A stretch of DNA of 64,000 nucleotides. Origin: Lithospermum erythrorhizon (Eukaryota > Streptophyta > Magnoliopsida > Boraginales > Boraginaceae). The stretch lies in NCBI GenBank assembly GCA_019722365.1, contig JADFUC010000088.1:1-64000 (forward strand). The letters are read 5' to 3'. Positions 1 through 11,145 of this stretch are shown here, piece after piece. The stretch's first letter is position 1; every line of letters starts with the position of its first letter. The notes under the pieces are model-generated. The model was not told the DNA's origin and made no database searches. It saw only the letters and a list, made by a program, of their open reading frames with translations. Both the position numbers and the translations under genes were made by a program.

Positions 1-470
1 ATCAACATGCTTCGTTCAGTTTTATTGCTCTCAATAATATTCAGTAGAAGACGTCGTTTTGGTAGTCATAATTCACTTTGTTCTTTGTCTAATAAAGGCT
101 GCTTTTAGGCAAGATGTTGTAGAGCTGCTCTGATGACATATGCTCTGATGACATTTATAAAGACGTGAAGCTCATATCATATACTAAAAATAAAGACGTG
201 TTACTTCTGGTACGAGTCATAACTCATACAGTCATGATCACAACTTATATTTGTATACATTACTATAGTGGTGTTTTCGTCGACAAGGAATCATTCATAA
301 CTTAGAATAAAATACTCTATCGGTAATAATTTATTAGATATGCTGGATTTTGCAGTGTTTGAGATGGTTTATTTTATTTAAATAAAAACGACATAGTTGA
401 GTTCAAAATATAAATGGTGCAATTGTGCTTTCCACTCGAAATTCTCGAGTTGAAACTTGAAACATTCACC
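1..470. other. Intergenic, upstream of first gene
   Basis: AT-rich sequence with no reading frame, RNA gene or repeat that I can support. Its right end should hold the promoter of the membrane-protein gene whose leader begins near 470; I see no convincing TATA box. Confidence 0.4.
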
Positions 471-602
471 ATCACCTAGCTATCAAGAAACACAAATTCA
501 TCCTACAAAGTCCATCACACAGAAGACAAGATTATTACAAATTCATTAGAGAAAACATAACTTGTGTTGGATGAATACTTTGTGGGGCTCCTATTAATTA
601 AG

Positions 603-1014
603 GTATACATTCTTTCCTATATACGATCATTTATTGTTTTGAAAATTGTTTCTTTTCTTCAAGTTTCTTGATTGATATTCTCCATTTTATAGGCAAGATG
701 AAAACAAATACTCCGTATATTATACACCTTCATTTTGGAAGTTTGGAATCATCACGATGATATGTCTATTTGAAAGTTTGTGCCTTTAATATAAGATTGA
801 GATTTTCTTAATAGTTGAACATCAGACTAAAAATCATTTATCTAGAGAAAATATTAAGTAAATAAAAACTTTATAAATATGAATAAGCAAATTTAACAAT
901 ATATACTGTGATTACACTTTAAAACACTCTATGGAAGTTATTGATGAAATATCTTTTTCTTGATGTAATTATGGATGAGAAATTGAAGTGGTTCTTGACG
1001 TATTTTTTTTGCAG
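603..1014 (+). other. Probable 5' UTR intron of the membrane-protein gene
   Basis: The donor is AG/GTATACAT at 602-603 and the acceptor is TTTTTTTTGCAG ending at 1014, preceded by AT-rich sequence with T-runs. The start codon at 1058 follows 43 bases later. Inferred from splice consensus only. Confidence 0.45.
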
Positions 1015-1057
1015 GTGTATGTAATCAAGCAATAGAATAATATCAATTTAAGACCTA

Positions 1058-1693
1058 ATGGATGAGACACCATCACCAGAGAATACATATTCAAGAAATG
1101 GAACCACACCAATAAACAGTCCATTCAGGAAGAGAATCCAAAGCCGGAATAATGTGGCGGAGGACGACGGCGGAGTTGACCCCATAGAATGCACTGGAAA
1201 GTCGTGCAAGTCATGCACCGGCGGCCTGATCGCCGATTGTGTGGCGGTTTCTTGCTTAGCACTTGTGTTGTTCCTGAACATTTTGGCCTTCACATTCTTA
1301 AAGATCCCATATTTAATGGGGAGAAAATGGTTGAGCAAAGGGAGAATGAAAATAAAAAGCAAAGAAAAGAAGAAATGGGAGTTAATAAAAGAGAAGACTA
1401 GTAAAAGAGGGGTGGCTGCATTGGAGGGTAGAAATGGAAATTCAAGAAGAGTAAGTGTAGAAAATGAAGAAGTGGGGTTGGAAAATGAAGCTATGGAGTT
1501 GGGAAATGAAGAGGTAAAAAACCATTTCAGTGCACAAGAAGAAGAAATGTTTTGGTTGGAGTTGTACAGGATTGGGCATTTGGGGTTTGGGAGGGTTTCT
1601 TTCAGTAGTTGTGGCTCTTCTCAGAGAAAGACCACAATAACTAAAATAATATCCCAAAATTTGTATATACAACATCTACAATACAACTTGTAA
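1058..1693 (+). CDS. Small plant membrane protein of unknown function
   Basis: A single coding exon of 211 codons. The conserved part is residues 45-92, with a cysteine cluster (CTGKSCKSCTGG), then IADCVA, a hydrophobic membrane segment at about 55-83, then a KIPYLMGRKW-like cytosolic edge. As I recall it, this order (cysteine-rich CTA/GLIADCVA, hydrophobic stretch, K-hP-hhGRKW) marks an unnamed plant family that includes Arabidopsis At3g11690 and At5g06380. After the membrane segment come a basic stretch (about 90-120) and an acidic, glutamate-rich tail. The leader seems to be split by an intron at 603-1014 (AG/GTATAC to TTTTGCAG), a common plant arrangement. The first in-frame ATG is used, with stops upstream. 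The biochemical role is unknown; membrane anchoring is inferred from hydrophobicity. Confidence 0.72.
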   Translation: MDETPSPENTYSRNGTTPINSPFRKRIQSRNNVAEDDGGVDPIECTGKSCKSCTGGLIADCVAVSCLALVLFLNILAFTFLKIPYLMGRKWLSKGRMKIKSKEKKKWELIKEKTSKRGVAALEGRNGNSRRVSVENEEVGLENEAMELGNEEVKNHFSAQEEEMFWLELYRIGHLGFGRVSFSSCGSSQRKTTITKIISQNLYIQHLQYNL

Positions 1694-3465
1694 TTTGTTG
1701 CCTTATATTCTTCCTGATTTTAGTTGTGAGTGATGATGTTACTCATCCTTCTCGAAGTTGGAAGATAAAATTTATTAGGTGGAAACTATACTGCCAAGAA
1801 ATGTGGGGTACTTATCGAGAAATATATAAGTTATGCATCTTGAAGAAGTTGGGTCGGGCAATCTTTGATATGGAGTAGTCAAAATGTAGCAAATGGCATA
1901 TTTAATCAAAAGTATGAATCAATATTTATAAATAACTTTTTTTTGTAAAAAGTAAAGACAACAACTTGTTATTTGAATGCTCTATAAATGTAGTCCTGCA
2001 TTCCTTCCTTTCCAAAAATAGAATTTGTTTGGGCGGCCATAAAACATTAATTTCATTCTGCCTCACCTTGAGATGAGAGAGAAAAAGATCTAATTTTTTC
2101 TCATGTGCCCCTATGCATTTGCTTTTAGGCGAAGCGGAGGTAAAGACGGTCTAGCCGATGTCGATCAAATTAAATTTCTTACAGCCAATATAGAATTTCC
2201 TTGGAATGAAACAACATTTAGACTAGCCCCAGGACTACCACGATACAGGGGTGTGCGGGCTACATGAAGAAATTCAGTGTGATTAAGTGAGCTATCCCCG
2301 ATTAGTGTCAAAATAATACGATCGGCGAGACATGCTTGTGTCTTCGTGTTCTCCGACCTGAATCCCTCGGCGGAATCTGATAAAAAAATCTTTCAAAGAC
2401 TTCAGTATAATCGTCGAAGGTGGTAAGACCACTTGCAGAGTTCAACTCAGTCAATAAATGAGCGGAGGATGAGCTGAATTTGAATGAATTAAGAAGATGT
2501 TTGAAACCTCTGTCATAAGAAGGGGGGTCACATAATGAAGGCTCCTGCATTTCCGGCGTGCTGTGCTGAGGAAACTCTGATTCGTGGCCCCTGATGCGGG
2601 CTTCCGGGCGAGCATGAGGCCCATGCTACAAATAAAAGAAAAATTAGTTCGTTTAGTGGTTCGTTAACATAGCGGGCCAATGGATTTCACTTAAAATGCT
2701 TGTGGCGTCGTCCCTTTTATAGCAGGACGTCGGGTAAGCGAGTATTTATAAATTGACGTTGAAGTAAGATAGTTGTTAGTAAGCGGACATTAGGTTCACA
2801 AAAAAAACTAGGCTGTTTTTCCCTACTGTAGTGAACCAGCTACTTTCGTTAAATTAGTCATCGAAATATAAATGCGTTGGTTCATTTTTTTGGTAAGCGC
2901 TGGAAGCGAACAAGACTTGTTGGCGAACATGCGTCCGTGGGCCCAGGCAAGATTCGAATTAAAACGTATGTTAACTAGTGTGACGTGTGAATTTGGAGTG
3001 GCCTCGATAATTACTGATTATTATTAGGTCAGTTCGGCGCACTAAAATATCGTCAGTCAGACGGGGCGTGGACGATTAAATCGATACTATTAAGGTAGCC
3101 TCTTTCAGTCATGGATATAAAAGATGGAAATAAAGTCAGCTTACAATAAGTCATAGCATGGTAACCAGCATGGTTAATTGACCCATTATTTCATCTTTGG
3201 CCCATCCAAATTGTCTTATATAGATCATTAGTGACTTAAGCGATGTTTGTTAAACACATTAAATGCTTAAATTTAATTAATTTAATATTTATTTAGTAAG
3301 TTTGTTTGTCAATAATTATTTTAAATTATTTATCAAATCAGCAACAAAATTTTTAAGTTAAAATTCTCTACTTATTTTTCTCATATTAAAAAAATGATGA
3401 TAAAATCTAAATTTACATACTTATCCTCCCAGTATAATTTCTTGTCTGGCTTGTCATAAATTATT
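1694..3465. other. Intergenic with a GC-richer decayed segment
   Basis: About 1694-2090 should hold the 3' UTR and terminator of the upstream gene. Positions 2100-3150 have clearly higher GC than the flanks and read like a decayed insertion. A reverse-strand frame at 2308-2550 (80 codons) has no recognisable domain, and I do not call it a gene. Nothing else is supported here. Confidence 0.35.
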
Positions 3466-3479
3466 ATTATTGTGTGTGT

Positions 3480-3529
<50 letters not shown>

Positions 3530-4069
3530 TATTATTTTGAGAGGAAACAATAACAATAATAATAAATAAAAATAATGATAATAGTAATAATAAGAATAAT
3601 AAAAATAGAAATAAAATAAAATAAAAATAAAAATAAACATACCACGTAATAATAAATATAATAATGATAATAATAATAAAATAATAATAATATGTATAAT
3701 AATAATAACAAAAATAATCATAATAAAATAATAAACAATAATTAAAAATAATAATAATAAATATAATAATAATAATAATAAATATAATAATAAAAACAAA
3801 ATAATAATAATAATAATAATAATAAATTATAATAATAGTGATAATAATATTATAAATATAAATAATTATAATAATAGCAATAACAATAATAATAATAATA
3901 ATAATAATAAAAACAAATAATAAGAAAAAAATAATAATGATAAATATATAAATAATTATAATACTAACATAATAATAATAATAATAATAATAAAAACAAA
4001 AATAATAATAATAATAATAATGATGATAATTTTAATAAAATAATAATAATAATAATAAAACAAAAATAA
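3466..4069. repeat. Long AAT/ATT microsatellite, left part
   Basis: It starts with a short GT run and an uninterrupted (ATT)n block at about 3481-3530. The phase then flips to AAT, giving hundreds of bases of imperfect AAT interspersed with AAC, GAT and AAAAT units. Apparent reading frames here (poly-Asn on one strand, Leu/Ile/Tyr on the other) are artefacts of the repeat. Confidence 0.93.
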
Positions 4070-4354
4070 TACTCCTTAAAATTACGATTTATTTGATGAT
4101 ATAAAAATATTCCCTTTCCTTTTTAGTTGATCGTAAAATTAATGCAACTTTATACTTGATACTTTTCACTTTTATTCCTTAATAATTAATTTTATTTTCA
4201 TAATTAATTTAAGTATTTTTTGATAAAAGTAGCTTTTTAAATTTATATTACTAATATTAAGTAGCTTTTTTGGGGTATATTACTAATATTAATCAACCAC
4301 TTAATAAAATAATTTTTCTCTGATGATCAAGTAGAGAATTAGGAGGGAGGGAGT
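4070..4354. mobile_element. Stowaway-like MITE inside the AAT array
   Basis: About 285 bp of non-repetitive sequence interrupts the AAT array. It opens TACTCCTT and closes AGGAGGGAGGGAGTA, so the ends are inverted copies of TACTCC, as in the Stowaway terminal repeat TACTCCCTCCGT, and A/T-only flanks allow a TA target duplication. It has no coding capacity. The left terminal repeat is degenerate past six bases, so the family name is an inference. Confidence 0.5.
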
Positions 4355-4960
4355 AATAATAATAATAATAATATAAAAATATAATAATAATAAAATAAAT
4401 AATAATAATAGAAATAAAAAATAATAATAATTATATTGTATGGATTATTATTATTATAATCATAAGAATATTTAATATTATTATAATAATAATCATAATA
4501 ATAATTATATTAATAATTATTATAATAATAATAATAATATTTAATCATAATAATCATATTAATAATTATTATTTATTGTTATTATAATAATAAAATATTT
4601 AATTTTAATATAATAATAATAATAATCATAATAATAGTATATAAATAATTGTATTATACTAATAGAATATTTAATAATAATAATAATCATAATAATTATA
4701 ATTATATTAATAATTATTATTATAATAATAAGAATATTTAATAATAATATGTAATAATTATTATTATTATTAAAAATAATAATTACAACTTATATTATTA
4801 TTAATATTATTATTATTATTATTTTAATTAATGATAATAATAATAACAATAATTATAATATATTTTGAAAATCATATTTAATATATTCATATTAATAATA
4901 TTTATTATTTATTTATCTATATTAATATTATTTATTTAATATATAATATATATATATAAA
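4355..4960. repeat. Long AAT/ATT microsatellite, right part
   Basis: Continuation of the AAT array after the MITE, increasingly imperfect. It has several AAT-to-ATT inversions that give self-complementary stretches, for example around 4440-4540 and 4735-4830, and it ends in AT-dinucleotide runs near 4940-4960. No genes. Confidence 0.9.
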
Positions 4961-5603
4961 TAAAATAAAATAAAGGATAAAATTGTCACAAATTAAATTT
5001 AAATCTTTTTCTTTATAACATCTAGTTAGTGTCTTTAGCAAACTATCTTTAGTGATATAAATTGCTACCGTGCAGACTGCACTCAGCCTATATTGGGCAT
5101 GTTTGAAAGGCTCAATACGCTTATAATTTACTCACTGTCTTCCTCTATCTTAAAGATTGTAAAACTTGTATTACTTTAAATTTTGATGGTTCACCTTTTA
5201 AATTTTGAATTCAATTTTGAGTTAATTTATTTATTATTAAAGTAATAATTTCGATTCGAATAAATGTTATGTATATCGAAATTTCAATTTAGACTTTAAA
5301 ATTTAATAAGGTTATCATTAAATGAAAATTAATCTTGATAATTTTTCTAAAATGGAGGGACTATTAAATATTTTATTTAAAAGTTTTGTACTTAATAAAA
5401 ACACAAAAGGTTAGATTAGAACCAATGTATCAAGTCATTTTCTTACGAAACTAATATGGTAATAAAAGAAAGCCAAAGGAATCGTCAATTGACATTAATG
5501 GTAAAAATGGTATTCACCCTATAACTTTAAACTCCATCTAGTTCATTCTTCATCTATATATATAGATCACTTTCTTATATTTGGACACTAGAAATTATCC
5601 ACC
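4961..5603 (+). promoter_or_regulatory. Upstream region and TATA box of the hydrolase gene
   Basis: AT-rich upstream sequence. A TATA box (CTATATATATAG) at about 5553-5564 lies some 40 bp before the ATG at 5604, implying a very short leader. No other elements are recognised. Confidence 0.45.
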
Positions 5604-8600
5604 ATGTTGAGGCAAGGTCTTGGATTGGCATTGATAATGCTTATAGTGATATGGTTGTATGAGAGTTTCGTCCCTCCACCACCTAAGATTTGTGGTACTC
5701 CTGGTGGTCCTCCAGTCACAGGGCCAAATCCTACTTAGAGATGGAAGACACTTATCTTATAAGGAATATGGAGTTCCCAAACAAATTGCCAAATTCAAGA
5801 TTATTTTCCTCCATGGCCACAGCACAAACAAGAAGGATACTTTTCTTGCATCTCAGGTAACCATAGTATTATATTAATAAGAAAATCCAATTTTAAATAC
5901 TCAATTTCTTATGAACCTTCCTCATTAATATTAATATTTTTTATTCACACGTTTAGGGATTGTTCGCAGAATTTCAAGTCTACATTGTGGGTTTTGATAG
6001 GCCAGGTTATGGAGAAAGTGATCCAGATTCAAGACGAACGGTAAAAAGTACAATTTTAGATGTGGAAGAGCTTGTTGATCATTTGGAATTAGGACAAAAA
6101 ATTCATGTTATGGGTTACTCAGCCGGAGGTTTCTATGTCTGGGGATGCCTCAAATATATTCCCCATAGGTACACATATATATTTCATATATGGTAGTAGT
6201 GGCCTGAATTAATTTTAACTCTTTAAAATGTTTGAAGCTTATTTGCGATTATAGTAGTAAAGGAGGCGTGCGATAATACGATGTCTGTCGATTTTTAAAT
6301 ATTTGATAAATTTTTTATGTTTGGTTAATCGTTTCTAAGAATTGGTAGCAAAACTTACATAACTTTTTAAATTTTTTCTAAATTAATATTTTATCTTTTT
6401 GAAAGGGATAGATTTGATGCTTAAAATAACAAGCCCAAATATAATATAAAATCTTTATGTTACGTAAATCTTATCTGTTGAGATGTCCATATAATTTAAA
6501 TTTTTGTGGCTCTTAATATATAAAATTCATGTTGCATGAGATTAAATAGCAATATTAATAATACTAATAATAATAATAATTCCACTAAAATCATGTGATT
6601 ATTTAACTAATATCTATTATAATAATAGTTCTACCTTAATAATAAATAATTATTATTCTACAAAAAAATATCTAGGTGTTAACTAACACTTATTTATAAT
6701 AATAATAATTCTACATAAAAAATAGTATTTATCTTAAAATTATCAAAGATTGAAAATGACATATGATGAAAAATGCTTATTGATGAAAGAAAATTAATAA
6801 ATTAATAATATATAATAAAGGCGTATTAAATGAATTGAATCGTAAAGTTACTCTAGTAAAGTGAAGCCAAAATAATTGTGTCATTCCGATACATGCGGCT
6901 TTGAATAATTAAGCATTCTTGTTTTGGAGATAAAAGGCGAAGAAGTTTGAAGTATTGGAATATCTAATGCAACCTCGTCTAAGGAAGGATATAGCATATT
7001 TGGTCACGGGTGGGAAAGGGCCCAAAAATGTATTTATGGCTTAGTCTTTCAACAACCAAACAAAAACTCAAATCAATGGTAAAATTTATAACTAAAGAAA
7101 AATTATAGTATGTTTCTTTTAAATAGTATCACTAACGAAATATGTTAGGAATGTCATGGTAGTATAATAGATTTTCTTATAATGGAGGAGCAATTCTGAG
7201 CTTAGGTAGCTTTAGCTCTGAAATGTAGATCCTTCTGTACGAATGAATAAAATCATATTTTCTGTTATTAAAAAATATAATTCTGAGGCTATTTGTTGCA
7301 GGCAGCATGACAGCTACTTGTATTGCAAAGTCTTATGTGAATATCTCCTACAAGACTATCTATTTACCATGGGCTTAAAGGCAGCAGGTCGTCCTAGGAA
7401 TCTTAGAGGCTACATATACATTTGGTAGTGTTAAATTTAGATTGAATAGTTGAGGTAATCTTATCACTAGCAAAACTTAATTATTTGGACAAAGAATAAC
7501 TACAGATACTAAAAGTAATTTTATAGATCAAACATTAAACTTTTCTTTCAAACTTTCGATGTGAAATTTATTTTAAAGATTTAAGACACCAAATTCCCTA
7601 ACAGAACCAACAATATAATAGCATGCTTCAAGCTTGTACTGGAGCCTGGAGAACAATAAGTGCCATGTACTATTTTCCCATTTATTTTGTTTGTTTGTTT
7701 AGCCTGTTAGTTAATGGTGTGATGGACCATAAGTGAAATCAGTAATGATGCAGGATTAGTAAAAAGTATTATTTGTTACGTTTTGAATGTTCCTATGTCT
7801 AATTTTGAATTTCCTGAAATATTTGTAACTATTCCGATTATGACTTCCTAATAATAATGGCAATGCTTTGATTGGACGGTAATTATATATAGGTTAGAAG
7901 GAGCAATTTTGATAGCGCCAGGTGTCAACTTCTGGTGGCCACAACTTCCTTCATCTTTAGTTGAAGAAGCATTTCATCAACAAAGTTCTTGGTCTCTATG
8001 GAATTGTTTAATTGCACACTATTCTCCATGGCTTATGTATTGGTGGAACACCCAGAATTATTTTGAGCCTAAAATGTCCAAATATAGGCTTACCGAGTTA
8101 GATCCTGATGAAGAAAATTTACTGGTAAGCTATCTATGCTGTACATGGTAAATATATGTTTGGATTATCTAAAAAATTAGATGTCTTTTTCATTATGAGT
8201 ATAAAGTCATTGAACTACTAGAATTAGTCTAGTAGTCACTCCATGTTATTGGCTATTCGTAATAATGGATTGGAGTTAATAAAATAAAAAATGGTATAAA
8301 GTCATTGACAAACATTTGCAATTAAATGAACTAATTAATAGAAACCATATAATACATGAATCATATCGGTCTTTTTAGTTAATTAGGTGATTCAATAAAA
8401 AAAGTTAATTATTTCAGATAATTAAGGTAATTTAATAATAATTATTTAATCATTTTACATAATTTCAAATACAAGAAGAGTTAATTTAGGTAATTAATCC
8501 TTATGCTTTATTAGTATACCATATGTTTTATATATACCCTTATTAATAAAATAATCTACTTTTATTATTATTCCATGTTAAGCTTTTTAGTTAATGTGCT

Positions 8601-8990
8601 TGATTATATCCCTTTTCAATCACTAAGAGAAAATCACTATTATCATGTTCTAATTTTTCATTTCATATTCAATTTAGGATTATTCTACACAACAAAGGTT
8701 TTGTATAGATCATATTTACAGATGAAATAATCACTTTTGGAGAGTGGGAATTTGAACCTCTAGATCTTGAAGACGCTTTTGTTGGTGATGAAAGCTTAGT
8801 AGTCCATCTATGGCAAGGTGGTAATGATAGCGTTGTGCCTGTAGTACTACAACGCTATATAGTTGAAAGACTCTCATGGGTTCATTATCATGAAGTGCCA
8901 AATGGAGGACACAATTTTGCTTTGGATGATATTATCAAGCATCAAATTTTTAAGACCTTGGTTGTGAACGAACCCATAGTTTCAGCATAA
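5604..8990 (+). pseudogene. Alpha/beta-hydrolase pseudogene (plant At1g74300/At3g03240-like family)
   Basis: Four exons are readable: 5604-5856, 5957-6168, 7893-8124 and 8678-8990, all with GT/AG borders. The order of motifs fits the plant family: N-terminal membrane anchor, KICGTPGGPPVTGP, RDGRHLSYKEYGVPK, IIFLHGH, FDRPGYGESDPD, nucleophile GYSAGG, CLKYIPHR, WWNTQ, the acid in WQGGNDSVVP, and histidine in NGGHNF. The catalytic triad is therefore still encoded. Two frame breaks stop a full protein. After VTGP near 5724-5728 the frame runs into TAG at 5736 while the homologous sequence continues in another frame. In exon 4 the frame hits TGA at 8723 and homology resumes from 8721 in another frame. 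Each looks like a 2-bp loss. Assembly error is the alternative, but nearby genes read cleanly. A fragment of another gene sits in intron 2. Confidence 0.82.
6940..7120 (+). pseudogene. Duplicated DJC76-like exon fragment in the hydrolase intron
   Basis: This stretch matches 10641-10826 almost base for base, sharing the blocks GTATTGGAATATCTAATGCA and GGATAT.GCATATTTGGTCAC and the following intron start. It carries small deletions (CCTCGTCTAAGG against CCTCGTCCTAAGG, GGCTTAG against GGCTGCCAAG) that destroy the frame. It lies in intron 2 of the hydrolase pseudogene, same orientation, about 3.7 kb from the fuller copy. Homology may extend weakly to about 6890 and to a TTGTTGCAG site near 7297. 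It is a non-functional segmental copy. Confidence 0.8.
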
Positions 8991-9750
8991 GTTATTGTGT
9001 ATGAGCCAAAATTTTATGTCTGGTGAATAAGTTTTAATGAGTAATGTTTGTCTTGACGTGAGTTAACATTTGTATTGGTAGTAAGTAATATTTCAATATT
9101 TAATGCGTATTGTGTTGATTTCTTGAGAATAATATTAAATGAACACTTCATAATATTTATGTTAATGTTGAGTAATGTAAGAGAGTAATAATATAATGCA
9201 CCATGTATAAAGATTTGTGTTTATGGCTTTATGCCGTAGAGACCAAAAATCCCATTTATGTTCAAGGTGCTTATTTAAGTGAACATTCAATTAAACGCTT
9301 TAGGAAAAATATGTATCTGATGGTTATATAGATTTTTGTTTGTTTTGGGCCGTGCGTGGAATATTTTTCGTAATTTTAGCAGACTATTTGTTTAGTGTCG
9401 GATTCATAGGAAATTATTTGTTGATTGAGACTTATGAAATATCCTCCAACACTTACCAAAATATCAAAGATAATTGAGTTAGGCTTATTCTTCAATTTAA
9501 TCTGTACACTAACAATAATCAATAACATTTAAAATGGCAGTTAGTGTAAGTTAATGCAAAACATTGCATTTTCGTCCTAAACAACTTGGTCCTTAGCTTC
9601 TTTCAACAATCAAACAAGGTGATCAAAAACTAAAATCTTTCATTTTTTTACATCAAATTATACTTTTATATAAGGGTCAATTTGATTTTTCCCTGTTCGA
9701 TTATGCAGTAGTTGCCGAGGCGAAAATTGAGTGGCGAGGATTAGATGTGA
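8991..9750. other. Intergenic
   Basis: AT-rich sequence between the hydrolase and DJC76-like pseudogenes, expected to hold the hydrolase 3' UTR. No reading frame or repeat is recognised. Confidence 0.4.
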
Positions 9751-9764
9751 AGAGAAGCCAAAGG

Positions 9765-11022
9765 AAAGAGAAGGAGAATCTCAAATTACTATGAGTTGCT
9801 AGGTGTTTCAGGTATCCAAGTGCTCAACAAATTAAAAGATGCATAGAAACTACCAAAGATACATCATCCAGATATTTGCTGGCCAAGAGGTTATTACTCA
9901 TCATCTAAGTGTCCTGATGATTTAGAAAATTATAGAGTATTATATTCGACTTGATATATTAACTAGAGATATCGAATATGACCCCTTCGTGTTAGAGTGT
10001 GAAATTTCGGCGCTGATCTTTGAAACAGAGCGTCTGAAGTTAGCATAATTGAAGATCTAGAAGAAGTATGATGCCCCGATTGGTTATACAATTACATTTT
10101 ATTAAAAGCAGCCTGTTAAGTTTATTTCTTGGAATGGCTGGAAATCGGCGCTTATTTGTTGATGAAAATACTTGTGTAGGTATAGCAACTTGACACATAA
10201 CATTAAATTGGTCTAATATTTATACCATGCTTACCGTTTAAGTTAACTTGGTAATAATGTTACTGGGTGTGAGAATGTGTTAAATCGTACTAGCAAAACG
10301 TGCCGTGATGGATGAAACTGGTGTAACAAATGTAAGAGTTGATTTGGGAGACGATGATACAACACTCCATTGGCTACAATAATTTTTCGTAATCTTTAGC
10401 GTGTACAGTGATGATAAAGCATAAGCTTAAATAGTCAAAAAAATGTTTTATAGCGTACGCCATGTGACATACAGAGCAAAAACGACATCTTAAGTGGACG
10501 ACCAAAATTATTTGATCTCGCAGTCTATGTCGAATGTTAGTATAATAGTATTAATTGTTACATCTCCTACTACATTAAAATTGATTGCAGGCTGCAGTTG
10601 ATTCATGCCCTGTAAACTGTATCCATTGGGTAAAGACTGAAGAGGTTGAAGTATTGGAATATCTAATGCAACCTCGTCCTAAGGAAGGATATGGCATATT
10701 TGGTCACGGGTGGGAAAGGCCCAAAAATGTATTTATGGCTGCCAAGTCTTTCAACAACCAAACAAAAAACTCCAAATCCAATGGTAAAATTTATAACTAA
10801 AAGAAAAAATTATAAGTATGTTTCTTTATAGTTTCTGTGAACTTCCATTTATCTGTAAGTTATATACGGGGATTATTTCATTTCCCTTTTTTGCAGCATA
10901 GACACCAGATGGAAGAAACTTCCAGCACAAGCGCAAGCAAGGCAGACGCAAGTAAGACTGAAGCTGAGACAAAGTTTTCAACAAATTGGACTTGGCTAAT
11001 AAAGAATTTTTTTAGGAAATAA
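9765..11022 (+). pseudogene. DJC76: DJC76-like chloroplast DnaJ/ferredoxin-domain pseudogene
   Basis: The remnant is read in pieces. At 9780-9890 a J-domain start is visible (YYELLGVS, then a helix region interrupted by a TAG codon, then HHPDI), but the HPD loop context is out of register and no ATG leads in. Near 10150-10200 the LFVDE-TC words resemble a 4Fe-4S ferredoxin entry, followed by stops. The exon at 10591-10783 is well preserved: AAVDSCPVNCIHWV (last ferredoxin cysteines), then LEYLMQPRPKEGYGIFGHGW and ERPKNVFMAAKSF, typical of Arabidopsis DJC76 (At5g23240). A last exon at about 10897-11022 ends in FFRK and a stop, but its frame does not join the previous exon at the obvious splice sites. 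The parent protein acts in chloroplasts; this copy cannot make it. Confidence 0.75.
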
Positions 11023-11145
11023 TTTGATTTGAGATTGATGTTAAATTTAATTAGCTGGAAGAAAAAATAAGTTGCATTTACATATATTTATTCTGTTGTA
11101 TATATAAATCTCAGTATTCATAATACTTCCATCGAAACCTGCTAT

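Noticed and set aside
3467..3799. Reverse-strand frame of 110 codons, rich in Leu/Tyr/Ile with an Asn run
   Set aside because: It is a direct translation of the AAT/ATT microsatellite and has no independent coding signal.
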